Source of the DNA: Kocuria soli
GTDB lineage: Bacteria; Actinomycetota; Actinomycetes; Actinomycetales; Micrococcaceae
DNA length: 64,000 nucleotides
Direction of reading: 5' to 3'
NCBI RefSeq assembly: GCF_003797835.1
Contig: NZ_RKMF01000010.1
Span: forward strand, 62,001 to 126,000
The notes under the pieces are model-generated. The model saw only the letters and a list, made by a program, of their open reading frames with translations, was not told the origin of the DNA and did no database searches. The translations under genes and the position numbers were made by a program. Below are positions 44,261 to 52,271 of this stretch, one piece after another (within the stretch, counting starts at the first letter, position 1; each line of letters opens with the position of its first letter).

Positions 44261-45429
44261 CGGTACGCGGGGAGCCACATCAGGGGCGCTTTCGCCCACC
44301 TCGCGCTTGGAAGCGCCGCACGACGTTGATCACGCTCGCCGGAGCATGGCCTGTGCTGACGCTTTTCGTGGTGTTCGCCTTCAGGAGCTTGGCCGGTTGG
44401 ATCTGGGATGCCGAGCAGATCGGCGCCCTGGTGGGGCTGGGCGTGATGCTGGCAATGCTTGTCGTCTTTTGGAAACTCCCGGCCCCGGTGGGCCCGGGTG
44501 AACCGGCTCCGATGGACCTCGAACAGGATGGTGATTCTCACCGCTGGACCGGAGAGGTCCCGGGATTGACCCCTGTGAACCTGGAGTCCGTCTTGATGCA
44601 GGCGACCGAGGTCCATCCGCGGCTCCAGCTGAAGTCCGTTTCACAGGAGGGAGACTCGGCCACCCTCACCACGAAGGCCGGATGGAGCACGACAGGTGCG
44701 GACGTCGCCGTTCGCTGTCTTCAGCAACACGGTGCCGATGGGTCCGTTGAATCCACGGAGTTCACTCGATACGAGGTCACCATCTCCCCCGGGACCGCTG
44801 CACCGGACGTGCGACAGCAGGTCGACGACCTGACCCGGCTGGTCTATCTCCTGCAGGAATTGGCGTCCCCGCACGCGGCACCTGATACCAACCGCTGCCT
44901 GCCCCTACCGCCGTTTGACCATCCAACGCCCCACGACGGCGGCACCCACGGCACCGGCCAACGTGAGGGCCGTCCCCCAGGGGTCCGGGACAGCTCGCCC
45001 CGTGGTGTCCGCAGTACCGCCCGTATGAACTCCCGGACTGCCCGTAGCCCCACCCTCGTGCGGAAGCCCGTCGTTCCTCATCAAGTGGGATCGGAGGTCC
45101 ACGGGGAGGATCAGGTGGTCGGGGTTCACCCACTGCTCAGGGGGAACGGCGGCCGCTCTCCCTCCCGATCGCATGGCATCCACCTGGACCTGCGGCGCGT
45201 AGTCGGCCGGTGCGAAACTGTCCAGGACGGGAGAGTAGGTGGTGATCCGAACCGATCCGTCGGCAACCCGGAACTGCAGGAGCCGCAAGAAACCCGTGCG
45301 CTTGTCACCGTCCGGTTCTTCGTACCCCGCGGGAAACTGCTCGTCCGGCAGGCGATGCGCCTGGTAGTCCGCCAACACGCTGGTGACCCGGTGTCCGCCT
45401 TCGGTCTCCAGGACCCACCCCGTGCCTGA
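44257..45429 (+). CDS. hypothetical membrane protein with frame running antisense into the next gene
   Basis: Starts at a GTG overlapping the preceding stop. Two hydrophobic segments (TTLITLAGAWPVLTLFVVFAF and IGALVGLGVMLAMLVVF) precede a soluble domain that looks natural to about residue 208 (VRQQVDDLTRLVYLLQELAS, near 44880). Beyond that the frame stays open to 45429 but only antisense to the metallophosphoesterase, with Arg/Pro-rich low-quality sequence. The +1 frame has a TGA at 44883-44885, so either a frameshift removed the true stop or the C-terminus is a non-native extension. Function unknown. Confidence 0.45.
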   Translation: MTVRGEPHQGRFRPPRAWKRRTTLITLAGAWPVLTLFVVFAFRSLAGWIWDAEQIGALVGLGVMLAMLVVFWKLPAPVGPGEPAPMDLEQDGDSHRWTGEVPGLTPVNLESVLMQATEVHPRLQLKSVSQEGDSATLTTKAGWSTTGADVAVRCLQQHGADGSVESTEFTRYEVTISPGTAAPDVRQQVDDLTRLVYLLQELASPHAAPDTNRCLPLPPFDHPTPHDGGTHGTGQREGRPPGVRDSSPRGVRSTARMNSRTARSPTLVRKPVVPHQVGSEVHGEDQVVGVHPLLRGNGGRSPSRSHGIHLDLRRVVGRCETVQDGRVGGDPNRSVGNPELQEPQETRALVTVRFFVPRGKLLVRQAMRLVVRQHAGDPVSAFGLQDPPRA

Positions 45430-46302
45430 GACGTGGCCACAGAGGACCATGACCACGTTCGCGTTACGGGACACGATCTCCCGGTGGATCTTCTCCCCGT
45501 CGTCCGCCCCATAGCTCCCGGGACCCCCGAATTGCGCCCCGGAGCCGTCAGGGTTCGTCCCCAGGTCGAGGTAGTGGTGCGTACAGATCACCGCGTCCCG
45601 GTCCGCATGGCGTTCGAGCATTCTGTTGGCCCACGAGACGTGTTCGTCCCGGACCCCGTAGCCGAGGTGGAGGAAGACCAACCGCAGTTCCCCGACGTCC
45701 ACCAGGTCGACGTGGCAGCTGTTGTCCAGCGGGCGCCATGGGCCGCCGTAATGCGCCTGGACCGGCAAATCGCCGGCGGAAGGCCGCCACTTGCGGGCCG
45801 CAACGGCACTTCGAGGGGGGCCGAAGAACCGGTTGAACATGGTCAGCTCCGGCGACCCGTGCCCTTCGTCAGAACCCCAGCGGTTGTCGTGGTTCCCCGG
45901 CAACACCCCGACCGGGACCCCCGCTGCCTCGACCGTCTTGATCAGGCGCCTGGCCTCCTTGAACTCGGCTCGCGCGGTGGAACGCCGGTTCCAGAACCAG
46001 CACCAGTTCTCGACCAGGTCACCCGTGTGGGCCAGGTACACGATCTTTCGCGGCCCCGCGTTCTCCGCGACCCACCGCCCGATGGCATCTTGCGCAGCCC
46101 GGAAACGTGCCTGACGCTCGGGGTCTGTCGCATCGGCGGCGCCCTCGGCGATGTACTGGGTGTCGGTCAGATGGACGACGGCGAAGTCGTAGTCACCTGG
46201 GTCGGCGAACCCAGCGTCGGCTTGACGAGCATCCATCTGGTGGCCTCCCCACATCTGCAATGCGCCCATGGTCGGGGCCATGATGACACCCCGGCCTGAC
46301 AA
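44905..46302 (-). CDS. calcineurin-like metallophosphoesterase with C-terminal membrane anchor
   Basis: A 465-residue phosphoesterase: HLTDTQY (metal Asp), HTGDLVEN, LPGNHDNRWG, VICTHHYLD and VLCGHVSGTGW are the five metallophosphatase motifs in order. The C-terminus ends in a hydrophobic segment and basic tail (TALTLAGAVGAAVVGRWMVKRR), suggesting tail anchoring. No N-terminal signal peptide is evident; ATGs at 46302, 46281, 46269 and others compete, and none has a strong RBS. Its 3' half is overlapped on the other strand by the preceding gene's frame. Substrate unknown. Confidence 0.8.
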   Translation of the reverse strand: MSGRGVIMAPTMGALQMWGGHQMDARQADAGFADPGDYDFAVVHLTDTQYIAEGAADATDPERQARFRAAQDAIGRWVAENAGPRKIVYLAHTGDLVENWCWFWNRRSTARAEFKEARRLIKTVEAAGVPVGVLPGNHDNRWGSDEGHGSPELTMFNRFFGPPRSAVAARKWRPSAGDLPVQAHYGGPWRPLDNSCHVDLVDVGELRLVFLHLGYGVRDEHVSWANRMLERHADRDAVICTHHYLDLGTNPDGSGAQFGGPGSYGADDGEKIHREIVSRNANVVMVLCGHVSGTGWVLETEGGHRVTSVLADYQAHRLPDEQFPAGYEEPDGDKRTGFLRLLQFRVADGSVRITTYSPVLDSFAPADYAPQVQVDAMRSGGRAAAVPPEQWVNPDHLILPVDLRSHLMRNDGLPHEGGATGSPGVHTGGTADTTGRAVPDPWGTALTLAGAVGAAVVGRWMVKRR

Positions 46303-46328
46303 GGAGGTGAACAGCCCGACACGATGTT

Positions 46329-46371
46329 CCGGACTCTGCCCTCGTCACGGGATGACGCGGGCAGAGTCCGG
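46329..46371 (-). terminator. hairpin terminator after moeZ
   Basis: CCGGACTCTGCCC pairs with GGGCAGAGTCCGG over 13 bp (46329-46341 with 46359-46371), and the 17-nt loop carries a further CGTCA/TGACG pairing. It lies 11 bp beyond the moeZ stop, in the gap before the metallophosphoesterase. Confidence 0.75.
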
Positions 46372-46381
46372 GCGCCCCGTC

Positions 46382-47608
46382 TCAGACCGTGCGCGACTGC
46401 CCGTCCAGCCAGGCAGTGATCCCACCGCCCAGATGCTTGACGCGCCGGTTCCGGTGGGCTTCGGCGTCGTCGTTGCGAAGGAGGCCGAGGGCTTCCGCGG
46501 AGCGCACCCCACCCTGGCAGTGCAACACCACTTCCGCAGCCTCGCCCAGCCGGTCGAAGGCAGCCCCCGAGCGGAACTCCCCCAACGGCACCAGGACCGA
46601 CCCGGGAATGGCGGACAGCTGGTTCTCCCACGGCTCGCGGACGTCGATCAGCACGAAGTCGCGGTCCCCGCGTTCCCGTGCCGCCAGCATTTCTTGTAAT
46701 TCCAAGACGCCGACGGTGTCCAGGTCCTCGCCCTCCGAACCCGATTCCGGGTCAGGCACCGCGCAGGCAGCCCCGGAACCCTCCGCCCCGTATCCGTCCC
46801 GGTCGAAGACCCCGAACGGATGCATCGAACTCACCGGCGGCTGCGACCGCACCAGCGGAATCGTGGCCCAGGTCCCGTCCAGCGCGTCGTACGTGGTCAC
46901 GCGGCCGACCAGCGGCTCCCCCGCGCCCATGATCACCTTCATGGCCTCGAGCGCCATGGCCGAACCGATCACGCCGGGCAGTGCGCCGAGAACCCCGGCC
47001 TCGGCGCAGTTCGGCACGGACCCCGGTGCCGGTGGCACGGGATGCAGGTCGCGATAGGTCGGCCCGTGGGTCGACCAGAACACGGAGAACTGCCCATCGA
47101 AGCGCAGGATCGACCCCCACACGTGCGGCACTCCGGTCACCGAGCAGGCGTCCGAGAGCACGTAGCGCGTTTCGAAGGTGTCCGAACCGTCGAGGACCAG
47201 GTCGTAGCCGGAGACCAGCTCCACCGCATTGGCGGCAGTGAGCCGCTCCGTGTGCCCCACCACGCGCACATCGGGATTCAGGTCCCGCACCCGAGCGGCC
47301 GCGGACCCGACCTTGGGCTCACCCACGGCGGCGTTCCCGTGGATGACCTGACGTTGCAGGTTGGAGATCTCCACCCGGTCGTCGTCCACGATGCCCAAGG
47401 TGCCCACCCCGGCGGCGGCCAGGTACAGGATCGCGGGGGAACCCAGGCCTCCAGCCCCCAGGCACAGCACCCGGGCGGCCCGGAGCCGACGTTGCCCGTC
47501 CTCGCCGATCGCAGGCACGCGCAAGTTCCGTGCGTAGCGCTGCACCTGCTCGAGCGTCAGCGCGGGCCCGGGTTCGACCAGCGGCGGGAGTTTCACAGGT
47601 TCACCCAT
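46382..47608 (-). CDS. moeZ: ThiF-family adenylyltransferase/sulfurtransferase with rhodanese domain
   Basis: Adenylates and sulfurates the C-terminal glycine of MoaD or other small sulfur carriers. The 408 residues contain an E1-like domain (GAGGLGSPAILYLAAAGVG, DDDRVEISNLQRQ, DLVLDGSDTFETRYVLSD, PNCAEAGVLGALPGVIG) and a C-terminal rhodanese domain (about 295-405) with active Cys in VLHCQGGVRSAEAL. It lacks the CxxC zinc pairs of E. coli MoeB, like mycobacterial MoeZ. Overlaps the mogA-moaE gene by 16 bp. Symbol is by resemblance. Confidence 0.87.
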   Translation of the reverse strand: MGEPVKLPPLVEPGPALTLEQVQRYARNLRVPAIGEDGQRRLRAARVLCLGAGGLGSPAILYLAAAGVGTLGIVDDDRVEISNLQRQVIHGNAAVGEPKVGSAAARVRDLNPDVRVVGHTERLTAANAVELVSGYDLVLDGSDTFETRYVLSDACSVTGVPHVWGSILRFDGQFSVFWSTHGPTYRDLHPVPPAPGSVPNCAEAGVLGALPGVIGSAMALEAMKVIMGAGEPLVGRVTTYDALDGTWATIPLVRSQPPVSSMHPFGVFDRDGYGAEGSGAACAVPDPESGSEGEDLDTVGVLELQEMLAARERGDRDFVLIDVREPWENQLSAIPGSVLVPLGEFRSGAAFDRLGEAAEVVLHCQGGVRSAEALGLLRNDDAEAHRNRRVKHLGGGITAWLDGQSRTV

Positions 47609-48723
47609 TCCTTGGAGCCGTCGCCCAGGTGCTGTTCCTTCCAGATCGGCACCCTCTGCTTGATCCGGTCCACCAGCGCGTCACACACCTCGAAGGCGCG
47701 CTTGCGGTGTGAGGCCGCCACGGCCACCTCCATCGCCGAATCCCCCACGCGCAGTCGCCCGGTCCGGTGTTCGGCCACGATCCGCACCCCCGTGTGCTCC
47801 TGGGCGAGTTCTTCACACACCCGCAGGAGCACGTTCTGCGCGGTCGGGTGGGCGGTGTAGTCGAGTTCGGTCACCGGCCGGCCGCCGTCGTGGTCACGGA
47901 CCAGCCCGCTGAAGCCCACCACGGCGCCCGTGGTCCGGGAGGCTGCGGCCGCCTGTACCTCCGCGGCATCCAGTCGATTGTCCGTGACGCGGGCGGTGAC
48001 GACGACGGACGGCGCCCGGTCCACCGGATGGTCGCCTTGGACACCGCTGGGTTGATACCCCGCGGCCGGCTCAGTTCGCTCGGCATCGGCGTCGACCCGA
48101 TCATCAGCGGCACTCGGTGCCTGATGCCCCGCGTCCCGGTGTCCGTTGAGCTGCTGGAAGACGTGGTCCAACAGCGGCAGGATCACGCCGACGCCGTCTT
48201 TGACTCCCCCGCGGGAACCAGGCAGGTTCGCCACGAGCGTCCGCCCCGACACCCCAACCGCGCCCCGGGAGAGCACGGCCGTGTGGGTGTTGCGCAGGCC
48301 CGCGTCCCAGATCGCGTGCACCACTCCGGGCAGCTCACGGTCCAGGTACTCGCGCGTCAGCTCCGGGGTGACGTCGTCGGGCATCAGACCGGTGCCTCCG
48401 GAGACGATCAACAGGTCCGGGCGTTGCGCGACCGGCAGCCCCCGCAGGTGGTGGTCGAGTTCGGCGCGCAAGGGCTCACCGTCGGCCACCACGACGGGAT
48501 CCGAGCACTCGTGTCCCGCCTCACGGATCAACGTGACGGCGGTGGGCCCGGACTTGTCCGGATACGTGCCCGCGGCCGCCCGGGTGGAGGCCACGAGGAC
48601 CACGGCGCGGTACGTTCCGGAGATCTCCGCAGTGTGCCTCGCGTCGTGCTCGCGGCGAGGCTCTCCGGAAGCACCCCCGTGGACGGGAGGTTGCTGAGTC
48701 TGATCGAATGGTTGGTCGCTCAT
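47593..48723 (-). CDS. MogA/MoaB-MoaE fusion, molybdopterin biosynthesis
   Basis: Residues about 35-190 are a MogA/MoaB-type molybdopterin-binding domain ([27 protein letters not shown]) that adenylates molybdopterin. Residues about 235-376 are MoaE, the large subunit of molybdopterin synthase ([58 protein letters not shown]). A linker of about 45 residues rich in Asp, Ala and Pro joins them. ATG overlaps the moaC stop (ATGA). The two catalytic steps are consecutive around MPT formation and activation. Confidence 0.9.
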   Translation of the reverse strand: MSDQPFDQTQQPPVHGGASGEPRREHDARHTAEISGTYRAVVLVASTRAAAGTYPDKSGPTAVTLIREAGHECSDPVVVADGEPLRAELDHHLRGLPVAQRPDLLIVSGGTGLMPDDVTPELTREYLDRELPGVVHAIWDAGLRNTHTAVLSRGAVGVSGRTLVANLPGSRGGVKDGVGVILPLLDHVFQQLNGHRDAGHQAPSAADDRVDADAERTEPAAGYQPSGVQGDHPVDRAPSVVVTARVTDNRLDAAEVQAAAASRTTGAVVGFSGLVRDHDGGRPVTELDYTAHPTAQNVLLRVCEELAQEHTGVRIVAEHRTGRLRVGDSAMEVAVAASHRKRAFEVCDALVDRIKQRVPIWKEQHLGDGSKEWVNL

Positions 48724-49220
48724 GTGTCCTCCCGCTGCCAGTCCCCGGATTTCCCGCCGGACTTGGCCAGCACCTTGATGTCTGTGATTTCAGCGAGCTT
48801 GTCGACCGCTTTGATCATGTCGTAGACGGTCAGCGCTGCCACGTTGACGGCGGTCAGGGCCTCCATCTCCACACCCGTGGCCCCGCGGGTCCGCACCATT
48901 GCAGTGATCTTCACCCCTGACGCCAGGCGCTCGAAGTCCACCGTGACCTTGCTGATCGGCAGTGGATGGCACAGTGGGATCAGTTCGGGGGTCTTCTTGG
49001 CGGCCATGATCCCCGCGACCCTGGCCACGGGCAGCGCATCGCCCTTGGGAAGGTCTGCGGTGAAGATCATCTCGACGACGTCGGGGCGGGTTTGCAGGTG
49101 AGCCACGGCGGTGGCCTCCCGGGTGGTCTCGGCCTTGTGCGAGACATCCACCATGTGCGCCGAGCCGTCCTCGCGGACGTGGCTCAGGCCCTTCGGTGCG
49201 GCCGGGTCTTCGTGTGGCAA
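48720..49220 (-). CDS. moaC: cyclic pyranopterin monophosphate synthase
   Basis: Converts the MoaA product to cyclic pyranopterin monophosphate. It has [27 protein letters not shown] and [23 protein letters not shown], ending [15 protein letters not shown], all MoaC hallmarks. I chose the TTG at 49220 (166 residues) because GGGAGA lies just upstream and the length matches E. coli MoaC; an in-frame ATG at 49328 would add 36 unrelated residues and run through the narK terminator. Coupled to the mogA-moaE gene. Confidence 0.9.
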   Translation of the reverse strand: MPHEDPAAPKGLSHVREDGSAHMVDVSHKAETTREATAVAHLQTRPDVVEMIFTADLPKGDALPVARVAGIMAAKKTPELIPLCHPLPISKVTVDFERLASGVKITAMVRTRGATGVEMEALTAVNVAALTVYDMIKAVDKLAEITDIKVLAKSGGKSGDWQREDT

Positions 49221-49300
49221 GGGGTCTCCCGAATGGTGAGGTGCGGTAGCGCGTGGCGAACCGCGGTCGTGAGTGGCAGAAGGTCCGCCCGGACAAAGAC

Positions 49301-49337
49301 TGTGGGCGGGCGTTCGAGTTCCGAACACCCGCCCACA
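49301..49337 (-). terminator. hairpin terminator after narK
   Basis: TGTGGGCGGG pairs with CCCGCCCACA, extended past one mismatch to 15 of 16 pairs (49301-49316 with 49322-49337, 5-nt loop). It lies 16 bp beyond the narK stop, and GTCTTTG follows on the transcribed strand. Confidence 0.75.
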
Positions 49338-49353
49338 ACCCTAGAACGCCGGA

Positions 49354-50595
49354 CTAGGCAGTCGCAGCGGTGCGGTCGTCCACCTTGCCGCCGTTGCGCA
49401 GGATGAAACAGGTCACCAGACCCAGGGCGCAGAACACCGCCAGCAAGGTCAGCCCCACGAAGTAGGAGTTCTGGGCCTCGTTGTAGGTGGCGCCCATGAC
49501 CAGCGGCGGGAAGTAACCGCCCAGGCCCCCGGCTGCGGCGATGATGCCGGACACGGTACCCACCGTGCGCGGCTCGGAAGCACGGGCCACCCAGGCGAAC
49601 ACGCCGCCAGTTCCCAGGCCCAGGAACAGCGCCATCAGGATGAAGATCGGACCGTAGACGTGCTCGGCCGACGGCTGGAAAGCCACCACGATGGCCAGCA
49701 CAGCGGCACCCACGTAGGACGTGATGGACACGATCTTGGGGCCGATCTTGTCCGCAACGGTGCCACCGATCGGGCGGGCCACGACGGCGGCGGCGGCGAA
49801 CCCTGCGGTCCGGGTACCGGCGGCCGTGGGGTCGAATTCGTAGACGTTGGCCAGGTAGGTCGGCAGGTAGTTCGAGAAGGCCACGAAAGCACCGAAGACG
49901 ATGGCGTACATGAAGCACAGCAGCCAGGTCTCCTTGAGCGCGAAGGCGTCCTTGAGCTTCGGCATGATCGGGGTGTGCTCAACGCCGCGACGCGTGGGAG
50001 ATTCGCGCAGACCCAGCCAGCAGATCACGGCCATGAGGGCTACCAGTGCCGCGATCAGCACGTGGGCACCCATGTAGCCGAGCGCGGCGACCAGGCGCGG
50101 GGTGAAGAAGGCGGACACCGCGGTGCCCACCATGCCCGCACCGAACACGCCCGTGGCGAAGCCCTTGCGGTGCGCTTCGTACCAGGACGAGGAGAACGGG
50201 ATGCCGATCGCGAAGACCGTGCCGGCAATGCCCAGGAAGAAGGACACGAACACCAGCAGTCCGAAGTTGTTCATCTGACCCACGAACGCAGTCAGCAGAA
50301 CCAGCGGGGCGGCAATGCCCAGGATGAGCGTGAACATGACCCGTCCGCCGTAGCGGTCGGTCAACGCACCCACGGGGACGCGCGCGACGGAACCGACCAG
50401 GATCGGCATGGCAACCAGGATCGAGGTCTGGCCTGCCCCCAGATCCATGTTGGCCGCGTAGGTCTTGGACAGCGGGCCGATGATTGTCCAGGCCCAGAAA
50501 CCCATGGTCGACGCCAGGGTGGCCAGCAGCAGGTTGCGCAGCTGACCGGACTTCAATTCCGCCGCGAGGGCGTCGTCAGTCTGAGTTGCAGACAT
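49354..50595 (-). CDS. narK: nitrate/nitrite transporter (NarK/NasA-type MFS)
   Basis: Brings nitrate in and/or exports nitrite for the adjacent nitrate reductase. The 413-residue MFS protein has 12 predicted membrane segments, VGALTDRYGGRVMFT between TM2 and TM3, and glycine-rich nitrate-signature stretches (GVFGAGMVGTAVSAF and GIIAAAGGLGGYFPP). AAAGGAG precedes the ATG at 50595. It lies 69 bp after narI, so it may be co-transcribed. A terminator follows. Confidence 0.9.
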   Translation of the reverse strand: MSATQTDDALAAELKSGQLRNLLLATLASTMGFWAWTIIGPLSKTYAANMDLGAGQTSILVAMPILVGSVARVPVGALTDRYGGRVMFTLILGIAAPLVLLTAFVGQMNNFGLLVFVSFFLGIAGTVFAIGIPFSSSWYEAHRKGFATGVFGAGMVGTAVSAFFTPRLVAALGYMGAHVLIAALVALMAVICWLGLRESPTRRGVEHTPIMPKLKDAFALKETWLLCFMYAIVFGAFVAFSNYLPTYLANVYEFDPTAAGTRTAGFAAAAVVARPIGGTVADKIGPKIVSITSYVGAAVLAIVVAFQPSAEHVYGPIFILMALFLGLGTGGVFAWVARASEPRTVGTVSGIIAAAGGLGGYFPPLVMGATYNEAQNSYFVGLTLLAVFCALGLVTCFILRNGGKVDDRTAATA

Positions 50596-50664
50596 TCTGG
50601 TAGTGCTCCTTTGAAGCGGTGCCGTCAGGACTTGGTGACCCTGCATGGCGGATTGGAGAGCTGG

Positions 50665-51471
50665 TTATCGGCCCGAAGGGGCTTTTTCGCGCCGAGTGGA
50701 GCCACCGCGGCGAACGCCGCGATCGCGATCCTGCGTGCCGACCGGGTCCCAGCCACGACGCACCGGGACGGAACCGGAGCGGGTCACGCGGTCGCGGGAT
50801 CGGTAGACGATGTAGGGCCGGAACAGGTAGTGCAGGGGCGCGGTGAACGCGTGCACCAGGCGGGTGAACGGCCAAGCCATGAACAAGGCGAAGGCGAAGA
50901 GCACGTGCACCTTGAAGGAGAGCCCCGCGGCAGCCATGGCACCGACGTCGGGCTGGAGGATCCAGATCGAACGGAACCACGGGGAGACGGTCTCACGGTA
51001 GTTGGGGACGCTGTGGTCGAACACCGAGATGATCGTGGTGGCCAGGCCCGCGATCAGAGTGACCACCAGCATGAAGTACATCATCTTGTCGTTGTTGGTG
51101 GTCGCCATGAACACGGGGCCGGTCTTACGGCGCCGGTAGATCAGCAGGGCCAGGCCCACGAAGGTGCCGATGCCCGCGAACGTACCGGTGGACAACGCGA
51201 CGATGTGGTACAGGTGTTCGCTCATGCCCACGGCGTCCGTCCAGGACTTGGGAATGATCAGACCCACGATGTGTCCGACGAGCACGGCCAGGATGCCGAA
51301 GTGGAACAGCGGGGAACCGATCCGCAGCAACCGGGACTCGTAGAGCTGGGAGGACCGGGTGGTCCAGCCGAACTGGTCGTACTTGTAGCGCCAGATGGTC
51401 CCGCCGATCACCACCAGCAGCACCACGTAGGGCAGCACACCCCACAGCAGGATGTCGACGACGGAACTCAT
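50665..51471 (-). CDS. narI: respiratory nitrate reductase gamma subunit (cytochrome b)
   Basis: Membrane anchor taking electrons from menaquinol to NarH. The 268 residues have five membrane helices. Heme b ligands are His57 and His67 (LFHFGILAVLVGHIVG) in an early helix and His189 and His207 (KVHVLF, RLVHAF) in the last. A roughly 35-residue Arg-rich cytoplasmic tail ends the protein. ATG overlaps the narJ stop by 4 bp. Confidence 0.93.
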   Translation of the reverse strand: MSSVVDILLWGVLPYVVLLVVIGGTIWRYKYDQFGWTTRSSQLYESRLLRIGSPLFHFGILAVLVGHIVGLIIPKSWTDAVGMSEHLYHIVALSTGTFAGIGTFVGLALLIYRRRKTGPVFMATTNNDKMMYFMLVVTLIAGLATTIISVFDHSVPNYRETVSPWFRSIWILQPDVGAMAAAGLSFKVHVLFAFALFMAWPFTRLVHAFTAPLHYLFRPYIVYRSRDRVTRSGSVPVRRGWDPVGTQDRDRGVRRGGSTRREKAPSGR

Positions 51472-52271
51472 GCGGATCCCCTTGAGCTAGGCGAGGCAAC
51501 GGCCTCGGAACGACGTGGCAAGACATCGGGACTCGAGGCCTCCGCCCCGTGCCCCGGTGATGCGGACAGACCCGCGGACTGTGCACCGTCGACCACCGGC
51601 AACAGCCGGGGGTCGAAGGGCTGCAGCCCCACGGTTTCGGTGGGCGGACCGTAACCGGCCATCTTCATGACGGCGTCCCGGTCCTCCGGTGAGGCACCCG
51701 GAAGGGTGGAGCACACCAGCTCGATCACACCAACCTGAGGAAGGTCGTCGTCCCGAAGGGCCAGCCTCAGCAGTTCGAGTGACGGACGGTAGCGCTGCAG
51801 CAGCTGGGCGCCGTCCTCGGGGTTGACCAGCGCAGCGAACTCCAGGACCACCGGCAGGTGGTCGGGCAGCTCGGAATCATCCAGCTCCCGTCCGTTCTCC
51901 CGGTACATCTGCTTGAAGGCCAGCAACGCTTCCCCACGACGCCGGGTGTCCCCGTCCGTCCAGTACGTCAGGTGCAGGGGGTGGCGCCGGGAGAGATCGA
52001 ACTCCTGGACGTAGTCGCCCTGTACGTCGGCCAGGGGCCGCGAGGCGAGCCACTCGATCAGCGGATCGATGGCCTCCGCGTCCGCACCGACCTCCGTCAA
52101 CGCCTGCCGGATGGCAGGGAGTTGGTCGATGAGTTCCTGGTCCGGGTACCCGAGCAGCAACGCGGCGGCCTGCCGCACCACGGCCGAGCGCCCGGGATCG
52201 CTGTCCTCCCAGGGCTCGGCTTCGACCGTGCCCTTCTTGGCCAGTCCGAACAGTCGCGCAAGGCGGCTCAT
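51468..52271 (-). CDS. narJ: nitrate reductase molybdenum cofactor assembly chaperone
   Basis: Cytoplasmic chaperone (TorD/NarJ family) that helps load cofactor into NarG before membrane docking. The 267 residues carry the family hallmark YVQEFDLSRRHPLHLTYWTD and RGEALLAFKQMYRENG. The C-terminal 60 residues are low complexity and rich in Ala, Ser and Pro. Overlaps narH and narI by 4 bp on each side. Confidence 0.92.
   Translation of the reverse strand: MSRLARLFGLAKKGTVEAEPWEDSDPGRSAVVRQAAALLLGYPDQELIDQLPAIRQALTEVGADAEAIDPLIEWLASRPLADVQGDYVQEFDLSRRHPLHLTYWTDGDTRRRGEALLAFKQMYRENGRELDDSELPDHLPVVLEFAALVNPEDGAQLLQRYRPSLELLRLALRDDDLPQVGVIELVCSTLPGASPEDRDAVMKMAGYGPPTETVGLQPFDPRLLPVVDGAQSAGLSASPGHGAEASSPDVLPRRSEAVASPSSRGSA

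Noticed and set aside
46301-46419. AAGGAGGTGA followed 13 bp later by an ATG and a 31-codon plus-strand frame
   Set aside because: The frame runs through the moeZ terminator hairpin and into antisense of moeZ; the ribosome-site match is likely chance.
49221-49328. N-terminal extension of MoaC to the upstream ATG
   Set aside because: The extra 36 residues are unrelated to MoaC and the frame passes through the narK terminator; the TTG with a ribosome site fits family length.
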